A DNA stretch of 64,000 nucleotides, taken from positions 2,418,001 through 2,482,000 of the forward strand of contig NZ_CP113065.1 in NCBI RefSeq assembly GCF_026625825.1, in the 5' to 3' direction. Each line of letters opens with the position of its first letter. Positions within the stretch are counted from its first letter, which is position 1. A program made the translations under genes and the position numbers. This document shows, piece by piece, positions 56,489-64,000 of the stretch. The notes beneath the pieces are model-generated. The model ran no database searches and was not told where the DNA came from. It saw nothing but the letters and a program-made list of their open reading frames with translations. The stretch is from Pseudoxanthomonas sp. SL93 (GTDB taxonomy: Bacteria; Pseudomonadota; Gammaproteobacteria; Xanthomonadales; Xanthomonadaceae).

Positions 56489-56501
56489 TACCGTATCGGT
56501 A
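56489..56501. promoter_or_regulatory. Palindrome at the XRE start (possible operator)
   Basis: TACCG-TAT-CGGTA is a perfect inverted repeat with 5-bp arms that touches the ATG of the XRE gene. Its position between promoter and start suits a self-repressor. Not shown. Confidence 0.4.
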
Positions 56502-56589
56502 TATAGCATTCCATGGGGTGCAACCGGTCGCAAGGGGACGCATAGACGACCGGCTAAACCCTTGATCCGTCGACCAAGGGGGTCTACCT

Positions 56590-57024
56590 ATGAAGCGTTT
56601 CGCCGTGTTCTGCTTGATACCTGTACTGGCCGCAGCCTGTGCCACCAGCCCTGTTGCCCTGACCGACGCCAAGCCGGTCCCAGCTGATCGAGTGTTCGCC
56701 TACAACCAGCCCATCGACGGTCCCAGCGGGCAGCTGGTCGTAGTCAGGGATCAGGGCGCACTCGGTGCAGCCTGCCCCATCGCCCTGTATGTAGATGGGG
56801 TGGTCGCCGCCCACCTCCGGGCGTCTGAAACGCTGACCCTACACCTTGCGCCAGGTCAGCATGTCATCGGGGCTGGGCCGTCAGGGGGTGGCGTGTGCTC
56901 GTGGACGAACGAAGCGGCCCATCGAAGGGAAATCGCCCACACGATGGAAGCAGGCAGCCAAGCCAAAATGCGCCTGTCCATCACGCAGCAGGGCTTGTAC
57001 CAGATCACACCGACCGGCTTCTAA
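56590..57024 (+). CDS. Putative lipoprotein of unknown function
   Basis: 144 residues with a signal peptide MKRFAVFCLIPVLAAACATSPV; the Cys after LAAA is a candidate lipidation site, though the -3 residue is Ala rather than Leu. The rest is beta-rich (LDG-type repeats, VVRDQGALGAACPIALYVDG, PGQHVIGAGPSGGG). The pattern resembles DUF2846-type lipoproteins weakly. Divergent from the XRE gene; a second secreted gene follows 11 bp later. Confidence 0.65.
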   Translation: MKRFAVFCLIPVLAAACATSPVALTDAKPVPADRVFAYNQPIDGPSGQLVVVRDQGALGAACPIALYVDGVVAAHLRASETLTLHLAPGQHVIGAGPSGGGVCSWTNEAAHRREIAHTMEAGSQAKMRLSITQQGLYQITPTGF

Positions 57025-57035
57025 GGGGAACCACC

Positions 57036-57545
57036 GTGCGCACCATGATTGCCTGCACACTCGCCCTACTCGTCGCGCCCAGCGTCGCGACCGCACAGAA
57101 CTTTAAGCGTGAGTACGACCGCTTCAAGGACACGACCCACTACAAGACGACCATCCGTTTGTCGGAACTGGATCGCATGAGCCCGCTAATCGATCTGGAG
57201 CTAACAACCAATGTGCAGGGCGATGCCCCGGCCAGCAGCAAGAGCGAATTCAACGTGGACATGCTGGTCACGTACAACATGAGCACCAATAGGGCGTGCA
57301 TGGGGACGGGCGTTGATCTTCTTTCCGACGGCAAGCCCATGACGCTCGAAAGCGCCATGCCAACGTTCTTCAGTGGCAACCACGCCATCACCTCGTTCAC
57401 CAGAAAGCTAACGTTCGCCGAGGTCAGCAAATTCGCCGGCAGCAATGCCATCGAAGTCCGGGTCTGCGGCACCGAGTACACCCTGACGGCAGACCAGCGC
57501 GGCAAGCTGGTCTCCTTTCTCGACGCGAGCCAGCGCACACCGTAA
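57036..57545 (+). CDS. Secreted protein of unknown function
   Basis: 169 residues, start GTG at 57036 after AAGGGGAACCACC; ATG at 57045 is a possible alternative. Signal peptide MIACTLALLVAPSVATAQ (from the second start). A mature part of about 145 residues has ELTTNVQGDAP, SEFNVDMLVTYNMST and VRVCGTEYTLTADQ. Two Cys may pair (RACMGTG and VRVCGTE). No family recognised. Probably co-transcribed with the lipoprotein-like gene. Confidence 0.65.
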   Translation: MRTMIACTLALLVAPSVATAQNFKREYDRFKDTTHYKTTIRLSELDRMSPLIDLELTTNVQGDAPASSKSEFNVDMLVTYNMSTNRACMGTGVDLLSDGKPMTLESAMPTFFSGNHAITSFTRKLTFAEVSKFAGSNAIEVRVCGTEYTLTADQRGKLVSFLDASQRTP

Positions 57546-57702
57546 CCACCTAAAACCGAAGGTGCGGATTGCGGGGCAGGGCCACCTCCGCGTCACGATT
57601 TGCGTGGCTAAGTTGACGTTAATCTCCCGTTCATTTTCACGAAAGCTCCCACGCAATCGCTGCGTATAACTAGTGCTCATTCAACTAACGAAGGAGCGCA
57701 AG

Positions 57703-57918
57703 ATGACGCAAATAAAAGCCCCAAAACGCCGGCCGATCCTACTAATGCCACGGCTTGAGCGTGAAGAAATTACGGCTTTGAGAAAACTGGCCCGGGCGAG
57801 GCTCAAGCGAATGATGGAGCACATAAAGGCAGGACGCTTTCAAGCCGCCAGACGCGACGGCCAGGCGATCGAAACGATGGCAACCCTGCACTCGGAAGAG
57901 ATGTTGCAGTCCGTGTAA
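57703..57918 (+). CDS. Small basic protein of unknown function
   Basis: 71 residues, ATG at 57703 with AAGGAGCGCAAG before it (GGAG 6 bp upstream). Rich in Lys/Arg (KRRPILLMPRLEREEI, RKLARARLKRMMEHIKAG), mostly helical. It could be a nucleic-acid-binding or regulatory small protein of the mobile element. No homologue is recognised. Confidence 0.55.
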   Translation: MTQIKAPKRRPILLMPRLEREEITALRKLARARLKRMMEHIKAGRFQAARRDGQAIETMATLHSEEMLQSV

Positions 57919-58082
57919 ACGCCAGAGCAGTACGTCGGAGCACCTGGTTCTCCGGCCGTGACTAGACCTTGTGGTGGACCCGATAGGCGCCTGTCGGGAC
58001 ACCTCGTCCCCAACAACAGACCCATCGACCTGATGTGTAACCACATCGGCAGGTCGACTGCACCCCAAGTTTAGGAGTACCC

Positions 58083-59285
58083 ATGATAGAAGATCATCAG
58101 GCGCCACCCGCCCAACAGCCAGCGCCACCCGGAAAGTCCCCCCGCAAGAAGCGAGGCCCTCAATCCACCTACAAGGAGCGCCAACAGCGCAATGCAAAGG
58201 CTGGATATCCGCTCACTGCAGCATTGCGTCGCACGGGCGCCAAGCGAAAGCCGAAACGGAATACTCGTCACTGGCGACAGGCTCTGGCGATTGGGAAAGC
58301 CTACAAGTCCGGCGACGAACGCGAGATCACCAAGGAGGAACTCGTACTGGCGAGGACGGTTGTCCCGGCACATCATTTTGATGCTGAACCCGACCTCATG
58401 GAGACCGCGTTCGTTCCGTATCGCCTGCTGTCGCCCTACCAGCGCACGCAGGAGTTCGGACGCATCTTCGATGAACTGTACCGCGAGTACCGGAAGCGCT
58501 ACTGGGCGAAAGACACGTGGTTGCATCCACGCGTGTTCCTGCACTCGTGGCCGGATGGGGAGATCGTCGCCCTTTGGCAGGCCCGACAACACGCGGACCT
58601 GCTCGGGCTGCCGTATCGGTACTACTTGCGTCAGGCGTTCGGCCATTGCTTTGCTGCGGGATACCAGCGATGCCCTGCGCCGAATCAGATCTGGCGAGAT
58701 CCCGTAGTCGAAGCCGTGGAGTGTGCGGCCAAGAAAGGAGTAGAACTTGCCGCATTCAAGGAGTATCGCCCAGGCGTCCTGCATCCTGTGTTTCTGGCGG
58801 AAAATTATCGGGGACACCCCGTACAAGTCGCTGCGCACGATGATCTCGTCGCCAAGATCAAGCAATACCCGACGACCTTCAAGCTGGGCTCAATTCTTGC
58901 CAACGACAAGACGATGCCGGAGTCCATCGCTCGCGAGCGCTTCGGTGACGCGCAGGTGGACAAGGCGCTGGCCGAACATCGTCCATTCAACCCGAGGGCG
59001 CTTGGCGAACCAATGCCGTGCGACGTGGTGCCGAAGCCCGGATGCTTCGGTAACCAGCGGGCGGCATCGATCGTTTGCCAAAAGTGCCATGTGATTGAGG
59101 CCTGCCAGACGCTACAGGCCGATATCGGGGCAGCGCTCACCGCACGGTATGGGAGTGAAGAGCCGAGGGCATCCAAGCAGACCAGTGATGCGACGGAACG
59201 GAAGCGCCGACAACGGGAACGGGAACGACTGGACCGCGAAGCGGGACGGCAAGCTGGTCCCGAGGATGGGCTGAAACGGGGCTAG
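58083..59285 (+). CDS. Basic protein of unknown function with C-terminal Cys cluster
   Basis: 400 residues; TTAGGAGT precedes the ATG. The N-terminus is Pro-rich and very basic (PPGKSPRKKRGPQSTYKE), the middle is helical with many charged residues and WHP-type motifs, and the C-terminus shows CFGNQRAASIVCQKCHVIEAC (C-x10-C-x2-C-x5-C), a spacing like WhiB-type Fe-S or zinc proteins and like the four-Cys ends of some phage proteins. A basic tail follows (RKRRQRERERLDRE). Function unknown; element replication or DNA binding is a guess. Confidence 0.6.
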   Translation: MIEDHQAPPAQQPAPPGKSPRKKRGPQSTYKERQQRNAKAGYPLTAALRRTGAKRKPKRNTRHWRQALAIGKAYKSGDEREITKEELVLARTVVPAHHFDAEPDLMETAFVPYRLLSPYQRTQEFGRIFDELYREYRKRYWAKDTWLHPRVFLHSWPDGEIVALWQARQHADLLGLPYRYYLRQAFGHCFAAGYQRCPAPNQIWRDPVVEAVECAAKKGVELAAFKEYRPGVLHPVFLAENYRGHPVQVAAHDDLVAKIKQYPTTFKLGSILANDKTMPESIARERFGDAQVDKALAEHRPFNPRALGEPMPCDVVPKPGCFGNQRAASIVCQKCHVIEACQTLQADIGAALTARYGSEEPRASKQTSDATERKRRQRERERLDREAGRQAGPEDGLKRG

Positions 59286-59296
59286 TTCAAGCCTGC

Positions 59297-59399
59297 AAGC
59301 CATCCCGGAACGTGTCACGAATCCTATATTTTTATAACTTATTACTTGAAACGTAATAACTATAAAAAAGCAAAATTCGTGACATCGTCCGGGATGCTT
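59297..59399. repeat. About 100 bp imperfect inverted repeat with AT-rich core
   Basis: The arms read AAGCCATCCCGGA-CG-GTCACGAAT (left) and, on the other strand, AAAGCATCCCGGAC-ATGTCACGAAT (right), then continue inward through TATTTTTATAACTTATTAC and its counterpart to a 7-nt centre TTGAAAC. The stem is nearly 45 bp with few mismatches. The AT core stands out in this GC-rich DNA. It may be a replication or recombination site, or a very long terminator of the gene ending at 59285. Confidence 0.75.
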
Positions 59400-59884
59400 T
59401 CCATCCTTCCCGTTTCCACTCACCCTGTCGGTGTCACCGTGGCCTTCGGCCCCGATGACCCCTCGGGGTGGATCGCGTGCCTGTGTCCTGCAGGCCAACT
59501 ATCGCACCTGCACGAACCACTCCGGCCCCACGGTTTGAATCCCCCTGGAACGCATCCAGCGCGCCTAGGAGCAGCTCGGACAATTCCAGCGCGCGAGCAT
59601 GCAGCGTGATGTGCGTAAGCCTCACGGGCCACGCCGTTTCGTTCTAGGTATAAAGCTGTTCCGCAAGGTGGTGCGCATTGCCTGACGGCTCCCACCCCAT
59701 GCCAACTCCAATGAAAGCCCATGCGTGGCAGCGCGCTTTGGACGATGTGCCGGGACAGCAGGTCAAGCGAACCGTCGCCTATAGCCTGTGCCGGTCAGGC
59801 TGCCTGCGCCATCAGCCTGCCTGTATGAAGTGCTAGGCCATGTCTCGCCTTACACCTACGGCGTTGTCTGTCACGTCCTAAATT
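59400..59884. other. Mostly non-coding stretch
   Basis: Between the large inverted repeat and the gene at 59885, I see no well supported gene except the short Cys-rich ORF at 59699-59836. The remaining base composition is GC-rich and lacks ribosome sites. Confidence 0.5.
59699..59836 (+). CDS. Possible 45-residue Cys-rich small protein
   Basis: MPTPMKAHAWQRALDD, then VKRTVAYSLCRSGC and a C-terminal ACMKC. The pairs C-x3-C and C-x2-C could bind zinc. No clear ribosome site precedes it, so it may not be translated. Too short for a search by eye. Confidence 0.25.
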   Translation: MPTPMKAHAWQRALDDVPGQQVKRTVAYSLCRSGCLRHQPACMKC

Positions 59885-60301
59885 CTACCGGCGTCGCTTG
59901 CGTCGCTTTGGCTTGCTGGGCTCCTTGGGTGACTCGGGTGGCTCAGCAACCCGCACCCTAGGTTCACCCACTGACAGCGTGGGCAGCCCAGCCCTTCGAG
60001 GCAAGGCTGCGATCTCGGCCCGCAAGCGCACCAAGTTCACCCGGGCCCATCGTTCGGCCATCTTTTTGCCGTGGGGCACCGTGGGGGAAACACCGCAACA
60101 GCGCATCCCCGGCTCCCATTCCCTGTGCCGGTTGACGTGCACCAGCCAGTCACCGGGGACACGCTTGGAAATCAGGGCAACTTCCCGACCATCGATCTTC
60201 AGCCAATGCTGGTCGTAGCGTTCCAAGTGGGTCCACTGCATGGGTTCATCTTCCATGCGGACCAGTTTGGATCGCGCCATCTCACCCACTGAGATCGGCA
60301 C
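59885..60301 (-). CDS. Hypothetical protein with basic tail
   Basis: 138 residues (start 60301; Met at codon 8, 60280, follows a better GGGTGAG site). Motifs: HWLKIDGREVALISKRVPGDWLVHVNRHREWEPGMRCC. The C-terminus is very basic (KPKRRKRRR). Divergent from the next gene by 15 bp. No family recognised. Confidence 0.5.
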   Translation of the reverse strand: MPISVGEMARSKLVRMEDEPMQWTHLERYDQHWLKIDGREVALISKRVPGDWLVHVNRHREWEPGMRCCGVSPTVPHGKKMAERWARVNLVRLRAEIAALPRRAGLPTLSVGEPRVRVAEPPESPKEPSKPKRRKRRR

Positions 60302-60316
60302 CCGGAAGATGGGCGC

Positions 60317-60550
60317 ATGACCTACCTAACCTTGTCCGAGATCGAAGCGCTGGTGACTGCTATCAGGGCCGGCTTGCCATCCATGTACGAAACGGTCCAG
60401 CCGGCCGACCGGCAAGAAGCCTTTGCAGCTGAAGCCAACGGCATCCTTGACCTGACCGCACCCGAGGACCACTTGCACGTGTTCGCTAAGCTGGAGTCCC
60501 TGGTCATCCTGACAGACGGTTTTACACTGCCATTGCCGGCCAACGGCTAA
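60317..60550 (+). CDS. Small hypothetical protein
   Basis: 77 residues, mostly helical (LSEIEALVTAIRAGLPSMYETV, EDHLHVFAKLESLVI). GGAAGATGG lies before the ATG. It precedes the SRAP-like gene by 47 bp and may share its transcript. Unrecognised. Confidence 0.5.
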   Translation: MTYLTLSEIEALVTAIRAGLPSMYETVQPADRQEAFAAEANGILDLTAPEDHLHVFAKLESLVILTDGFTLPLPANG

Positions 60551-60597
60551 CGTTCGGCCCGGTATAGTCAGCAGGCCAGCCCAAGGGATACCCCCCC

Positions 60598-61563
60598 ATG
60601 TGCTATTCAGCGATGATCCAAGCCGACTACGACAAGTACGTCCGGCACTTCGGGGCGACGATGAGCCTTGAAGAATTCGCCATCAATGTGTGGTCTGCCC
60701 CGGATCGGGCCAAGAAGAAGCGTCGCCCCAAAGCCATGGAAGATTGGCTCCGGGATCGACCCGAACCCGAAGCCCAGCGTATCTGGCAGGAATTGCTTAC
60801 CCAGCGCGCGGCACGTGAAACCGAACTGCAGCAGGAATTGTTCAAGCAGAAGAAGCGCTTGGGCGACGCCGAACGGTCATTGCTGACTAAGACCACCAAG
60901 AAGGCTCAGGAAGACGTCCGGATTGCCACCGACAAGATCAGCAAGATCAAGCTGGACCTTGATGACCTGCAGCGTACCGAGCCCAAGGCCCGGGATGCCC
61001 GGTTCTTCCCCGGGAACTACGCCCCGGTGATCGTCATGGAAGGTGGCCGGAAGGTCATCAAGCCTATGCGCTACCAGTGCCGGCTGCCGGGCTGGAACGA
61101 AGCGGTGGAACGGAAGTATCCGGGGACCTATAACGCCCGACGCGACAACATCCCGAAGACGTGGTCGGACCTGTTCGGGCATAAGCACGGCATCATCGTG
61201 GTGACGGCCTTCTATGAAAACGTCGAGCGCCACCTGATGGAGCACCGGGCGCTGGCCGAAGGGGAATCATCCGAGAACGTGGTGCTGGAATTCCGGCCCA
61301 AGCCAGAACAGGACATGGTCATCGCCTGCCTGTGGAACGAGTCCCCGGACGGTGATGGGCACTTGCTGTCCTTTGCCGCTATCACCGACGACCCCACCCC
61401 CGAAGTTGCGGCAGCTGGACACGACCGCACCATCATCCAGATCAAGACCGAGCACATCGACGCATGGTTGACCCCGGAGGGACGGTCCCCGGCAGAGCTA
61501 CAGGCGATCCTTGATGATCGGCCAACTGCGTACTACGAGCATCAAGTGGAAAAGGCGGCTTGA
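60598..61563 (+). CDS. SRAP-domain (YedK/HMCES-type) protein with an internal coiled coil
   Basis: 321 residues. The catalytic N-terminal Cys2 (MCYSAMIQ), the Asn of YNARRDN, the Glu of TAFYENV and the His of AAGHDRT are in place, as in SOS-response-associated peptidases that form a thiazolidine link with abasic sites in single-stranded DNA. Between about residues 30 and 125 it has a highly charged coiled-coil (QRAARETELQQELFKQKKRLGD...) absent from the 220-residue host YedK. Probably an element-borne repair or anti-restriction helper (inference). Confidence 0.82.
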   Translation: MCYSAMIQADYDKYVRHFGATMSLEEFAINVWSAPDRAKKKRRPKAMEDWLRDRPEPEAQRIWQELLTQRAARETELQQELFKQKKRLGDAERSLLTKTTKKAQEDVRIATDKISKIKLDLDDLQRTEPKARDARFFPGNYAPVIVMEGGRKVIKPMRYQCRLPGWNEAVERKYPGTYNARRDNIPKTWSDLFGHKHGIIVVTAFYENVERHLMEHRALAEGESSENVVLEFRPKPEQDMVIACLWNESPDGDGHLLSFAAITDDPTPEVAAAGHDRTIIQIKTEHIDAWLTPEGRSPAELQAILDDRPTAYYEHQVEKAA

Positions 61564-62109
61564 ACACCCCTGCGAACAGCCGCTAGAACGCAACCAGTGC
61601 TTACCTGGGGCGCTCCTTTCAGTCGGGACGACCGGAAGCCAGTGCCGACACAGGAAGCCGGCAGGCGGCGATTGGTGCGCTTGGGGCGCACTACCCCACC
61701 GGCTTACTAGCGCCTTAAGGCGACTCCCCCCGAGCTGTCGGTGGTCGGAAGTGCTTGATCCGTAATGTTTTCACGACGACTCGCAACCATGACTCCTGAC
61801 ATTCGTACTGCCAGGGTCGGATGTTCAAAGCAGTCGCGCATAATCCTCGTTAATGCACTGGAAGTCCTAGAAACGGAACAAGAACTCGTACCCGAACGGT
61901 CCGAATTGCACGTCGACCAGAACCAACTCCATACAGGCTACACCTCGCTGTACTGAGCTGTAGGGTGCACGCAGGCGGCTGTGGCGCGCTTAGGATCGGT
62001 CGTACTCTTCTCACATAAACGGGCTATCGGTGTGCATCGGCGTAACTTATGCACTTCGCGACTCCCTCCGAAGAATGCTGCCGCCCGCCACGCCAAAGGA
62101 AGGACAACC
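61564..62109. other. Gene-free stretch, possible short ORF
   Basis: A 546-bp gap. An ORF of 63 codons (61765-61956) has no ribosome site and no recognisable content. I see no RNA gene or repeat. Confidence 0.4.
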
Positions 62110-63345
62110 TTGAAGTCATCCCAGCATCTAGTCGTCGGCGAGGTGTACACGCGTGCCGAACTTAAAGCCAAGTTCGACATCACCGATGCCAGCATCAACA
62201 ACGGCATCTTCAAACCCAAGGGTTACAGTTCGATCTGGCTGTTCGTGACCAAGGAGAAGACGTCCGATCGCACGCAGTATCACGACCTTCTGGATGGCGA
62301 CACGCTGACCATGGAGGGGCAGACCAGCGGCCGAACGGACCACTGGCTGACAGACCACGCCAGCACGAGATACGAGCTGCTCCTGTTTTACCGGGAGAGC
62401 AAGGTGCAGTATCCAGGAGCCGGTTTCGTCTACGAGGGTGTATTTGAGTACCAAGGGCACGCCGGCTCCATGCCCGCCACATTCACATTGAAGAGGCAGG
62501 CAACCCAGGTCCCACCCCGTACCACCCCAAGCAGAACCTGGGAGTTGGCGCTACAGGCCGTCCAAGACCTAGGCGGCAGGGCCACTCCGCAACAGGTCCG
62601 CGACCTCATTCTTTCCCGGAAGCCTGACTACAAGGTCGCCAACGTTCAAGCTGACCTGGCCTTCCTTTCCGTGAATTCTCCCTCCCGCACCTCCTATCAC
62701 CACAACCACGTTCCTCGCCGCACCGACGCAGGGAGCTCTTACGACAGGTTGTTCAAGGTCGGCAGTGGTCCCGGGGTGCTCTTTGAGCTCTACGACCCAC
62801 ACGAGCACGGCGTATGGGAGATATACCCCGACGCGTCGGCGACAAACTCCAACGGTATGATGGTGCGACGGATCAGTGATCCGGTAGCAGAAGCCGTCAA
62901 GGCCATTTCGGCCGCGGAAGAGAATGCAGGCGTGTTTGACGCACACAGCGTCGATGACGCCCGCAGTCGAGTCTTGGCGGCAATCGTGCGGCGTCGGGGC
63001 CAGAGGAATTTCCGCGAGGCACTGCTAAAGGCCTACTCAGGTGCCTGCGCCATCACCGGCTGCACCATTCCGGCGATCCTCGAGGCCGCCCACGTTCACC
63101 CTTACAAGGGCGACCACACCAACGTGGTTAACAACGGCCTGCTCCTGCGTGCGGACATCCATACGCTGTTTGACCTCGGCCTGATCGCGGTCGAGTCAGC
63201 AACAATGACGGTCAGAGTATGTCCAGGGCTGACTGAGACCGAGTATGCGATGCTCGATGGACGGCAGCTGGGCGAACCGATCCTGGATAGCCAAAGAGTC
63301 AGCGCCAGCGCTCTGGACTGGCATCGGAGTCGATGCGGATGGTGA
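62110..63345 (+). CDS. HNH endonuclease, McrA/ScoMcrA-type
   Basis: 411 residues, start TTG at 62110 (GGAAGGACAACC before it); the open frame to 61981 has no site. Residues 1-135 form a sensor-like domain (GEVYTRAELKAKF, DDLLDGDTL-type turns, TRYELLLFYRES, YEGVFEYQGHA) akin to DUF3427-type or modification-binding regions; 140-250 is a helical linker; 310-400 is the HNH: YSGACAITG, EAAHVHPYKG, VVNNGLLLRADIHTLFDLGLIAV. It should cut modified foreign DNA or act in phage defence (family inference). First gene in an overlapping operon with 63339 and 63824. Confidence 0.85.
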   Translation: MKSSQHLVVGEVYTRAELKAKFDITDASINNGIFKPKGYSSIWLFVTKEKTSDRTQYHDLLDGDTLTMEGQTSGRTDHWLTDHASTRYELLLFYRESKVQYPGAGFVYEGVFEYQGHAGSMPATFTLKRQATQVPPRTTPSRTWELALQAVQDLGGRATPQQVRDLILSRKPDYKVANVQADLAFLSVNSPSRTSYHHNHVPRRTDAGSSYDRLFKVGSGPGVLFELYDPHEHGVWEIYPDASATNSNGMMVRRISDPVAEAVKAISAAEENAGVFDAHSVDDARSRVLAAIVRRRGQRNFREALLKAYSGACAITGCTIPAILEAAHVHPYKGDHTNVVNNGLLLRADIHTLFDLGLIAVESATMTVRVCPGLTETEYAMLDGRQLGEPILDSQRVSASALDWHRSRCGW

Positions 63346-63851
63346 CTGGGGCCACCTATTCAACCTGGACCGGCGCGTTCGCTGATCGAGCTGGTGAGCT
63401 CTTGGCAAGCGGATCCAGGGCAAGCCTACTTTACGCTGCCCTGGAGATCCGAATGGGTGCTGAGGCGCGCCTCCAGTCCTATGTCCAGGCAAGCGATGAG
63501 GTCACAGCTGCCCTCAAGAGAGGGTGGCAGGTTCACAAGCTGTTCAAGGGACTGGAACGGACGTTCTCCAACTCGAACCAGGTTGTGAGATTCACTGTCC
63601 GGACGCAAGACCGGGAGGTGGAGATGCACTTCATACCAGTTCGCCAGCGGCTTCTCGATCACGTGAACCGCTTCGGCAACGCCCTACACTACAGCTCCGG
63701 TGGGCACGCGGATGACGCGTGGTGGGGCGATCTAGAACTATCGGCTCGGGATGCGCTGCAGGAGCTGCGGGTGCGAAGGAGCTGCGGGTATGCGCAAAGG
63801 CCACACTATTGGGCGTACCTCTTATGCGAACCGATAGCACCGAAGTTCTGA
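63339..63851 (+). CDS. Hypothetical protein with RX5H motif, HEPN-like
   Basis: 170 residues from ATG 63339 (GGAG 9 bp upstream; an ATG two codons earlier is possible). Helices at 20-75 (SLLYAALEIRMGAEARLQSYV). NRFGNALHYSSG has the R-x5-H spacing of HEPN RNases near residue 105-111. The start overlaps the HNH stop and the end overlaps the next gene by 28 bp. HEPN identity is inference. Confidence 0.55.
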   Translation: MVTGATYSTWTGAFADRAGELLASGSRASLLYAALEIRMGAEARLQSYVQASDEVTAALKRGWQVHKLFKGLERTFSNSNQVVRFTVRTQDREVEMHFIPVRQRLLDHVNRFGNALHYSSGGHADDAWWGDLELSARDALQELRVRRSCGYAQRPHYWAYLLCEPIAPKF

Positions 63852-64000
63852 CGAAGTTCGAGTTTCCGGCAGGAGACGCGCGTGCGGCTTACCTGATGGA
63901 TCTCGCGCATTCTGGCTCGGAACACCAGTTCCTGGTCGATTACATACCGACAGAGTTTTTCTACATGACTGAGCGGGGCGACGCAGCTCCCGCCGACGTT
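63824..64000 (+). CDS. Hypothetical protein, truncated by the window end
   Basis: ATG at 63824, overlapping the previous gene by 28 bp. The visible 59 residues read MRTDSTEVLTKFEFPAGDAR, AAYLMDLAHSGSEHQFLVDY and IPTEFFYMTERGD. The frame is open to base 64000. Unrecognised; probably the third member of the HNH operon. Confidence 0.5.
   Translation, partial: MRTDSTEVLTKFEFPAGDARAAYLMDLAHSGSEHQFLVDYIPTEFFYMTERGDAAPADV

Noticed and set aside
61765..61956. 63-codon ORF in the gap before the HNH gene
   Set aside because: No ribosome site, no recognisable content and atypical codon use; not reported as a gene.
47776..64000. CRISPR array
   Set aside because: I looked for regularly spaced repeats in the island and saw none; the only repeats are the att-like pair and the inverted repeat.

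Overview
The window is high-GC gammaproteobacterial chromosome. Gene content points to the Xanthomonadaceae (Lysobacterales), perhaps Pseudoxanthomonas or a close relative. The clues are a CIRCE-controlled groES-groEL pair, a DsbD with a doubled N-terminal domain, tandem CD225 proteins and a Fis/DUF3426/PrmA block. The genus is inference; no rRNA or marker gene was compared.

Positions 1-47.7 kb are ordinary, dense core chromosome. On the minus strand from the left are an EamA exporter, an AraC-Ogt DNA repair fusion, the tail-specific protease Prc, LipA, a large AsmA-like membrane-anchored protein, a Tat-exported carotenoid oxygenase with a DUF2141 partner, a GGDEF-EAL protein, DAHP synthase (aroG) behind an aromatic-rich leader peptide and terminator, and a DUF6445 oxygenase-fold protein. 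Next come groES-groEL with CIRCE, cutA-dsbD-thioredoxin, aroQ, and accB-accC with an S23-type gene cassette inserted between them. Then prmA, a DUF3426 protein, fis, purH, a GNAT enzyme, purD and an MFS-acyltransferase fusion, followed by a small-membrane-protein cluster (three CD225 and one DUF2752), ampE, nudC, erpA, a bactofilin between two DUF6776 paralogues, DUF4126, a degenerate EAL response regulator, a hybrid histidine kinase, bfr, bfd (Fur box) and rppH.

From an elongator tRNA-Met at 47.7 kb to the right edge the window is accessory DNA, partly AT-richer. A near-copy of the tRNA 3' end (26 bp, 24 identical) recurs at 51.02 kb, bracketing a 3.3 kb insert. This insert holds a putative two-gene defence operon (AbiJ-NTD-like plus PD-(D/E)xK nuclease, and a HEPN-like protein) and a complete cobalamin riboswitch with its own promoter driving a 51-residue membrane protein. 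Beyond lie a ScaI-type restriction-modification pair, a tyrosine integrase, an XRE regulator with a second HEPN-like protein, several unrecognised cargo genes, a roughly 100 bp AT-cored inverted repeat, a divergent SRAP (YedK/HMCES) protein, and an overlapping operon that begins with a McrA-type HNH endonuclease and runs off the window.

The observations I rate highest are the aromatic leader-peptide attenuator of aroG, the inverted-repeat-bounded S23 cassette inside accBC, the isolated riboswitch with its small membrane protein, and three separate RX4-6H (HEPN-like) proteins in one island.
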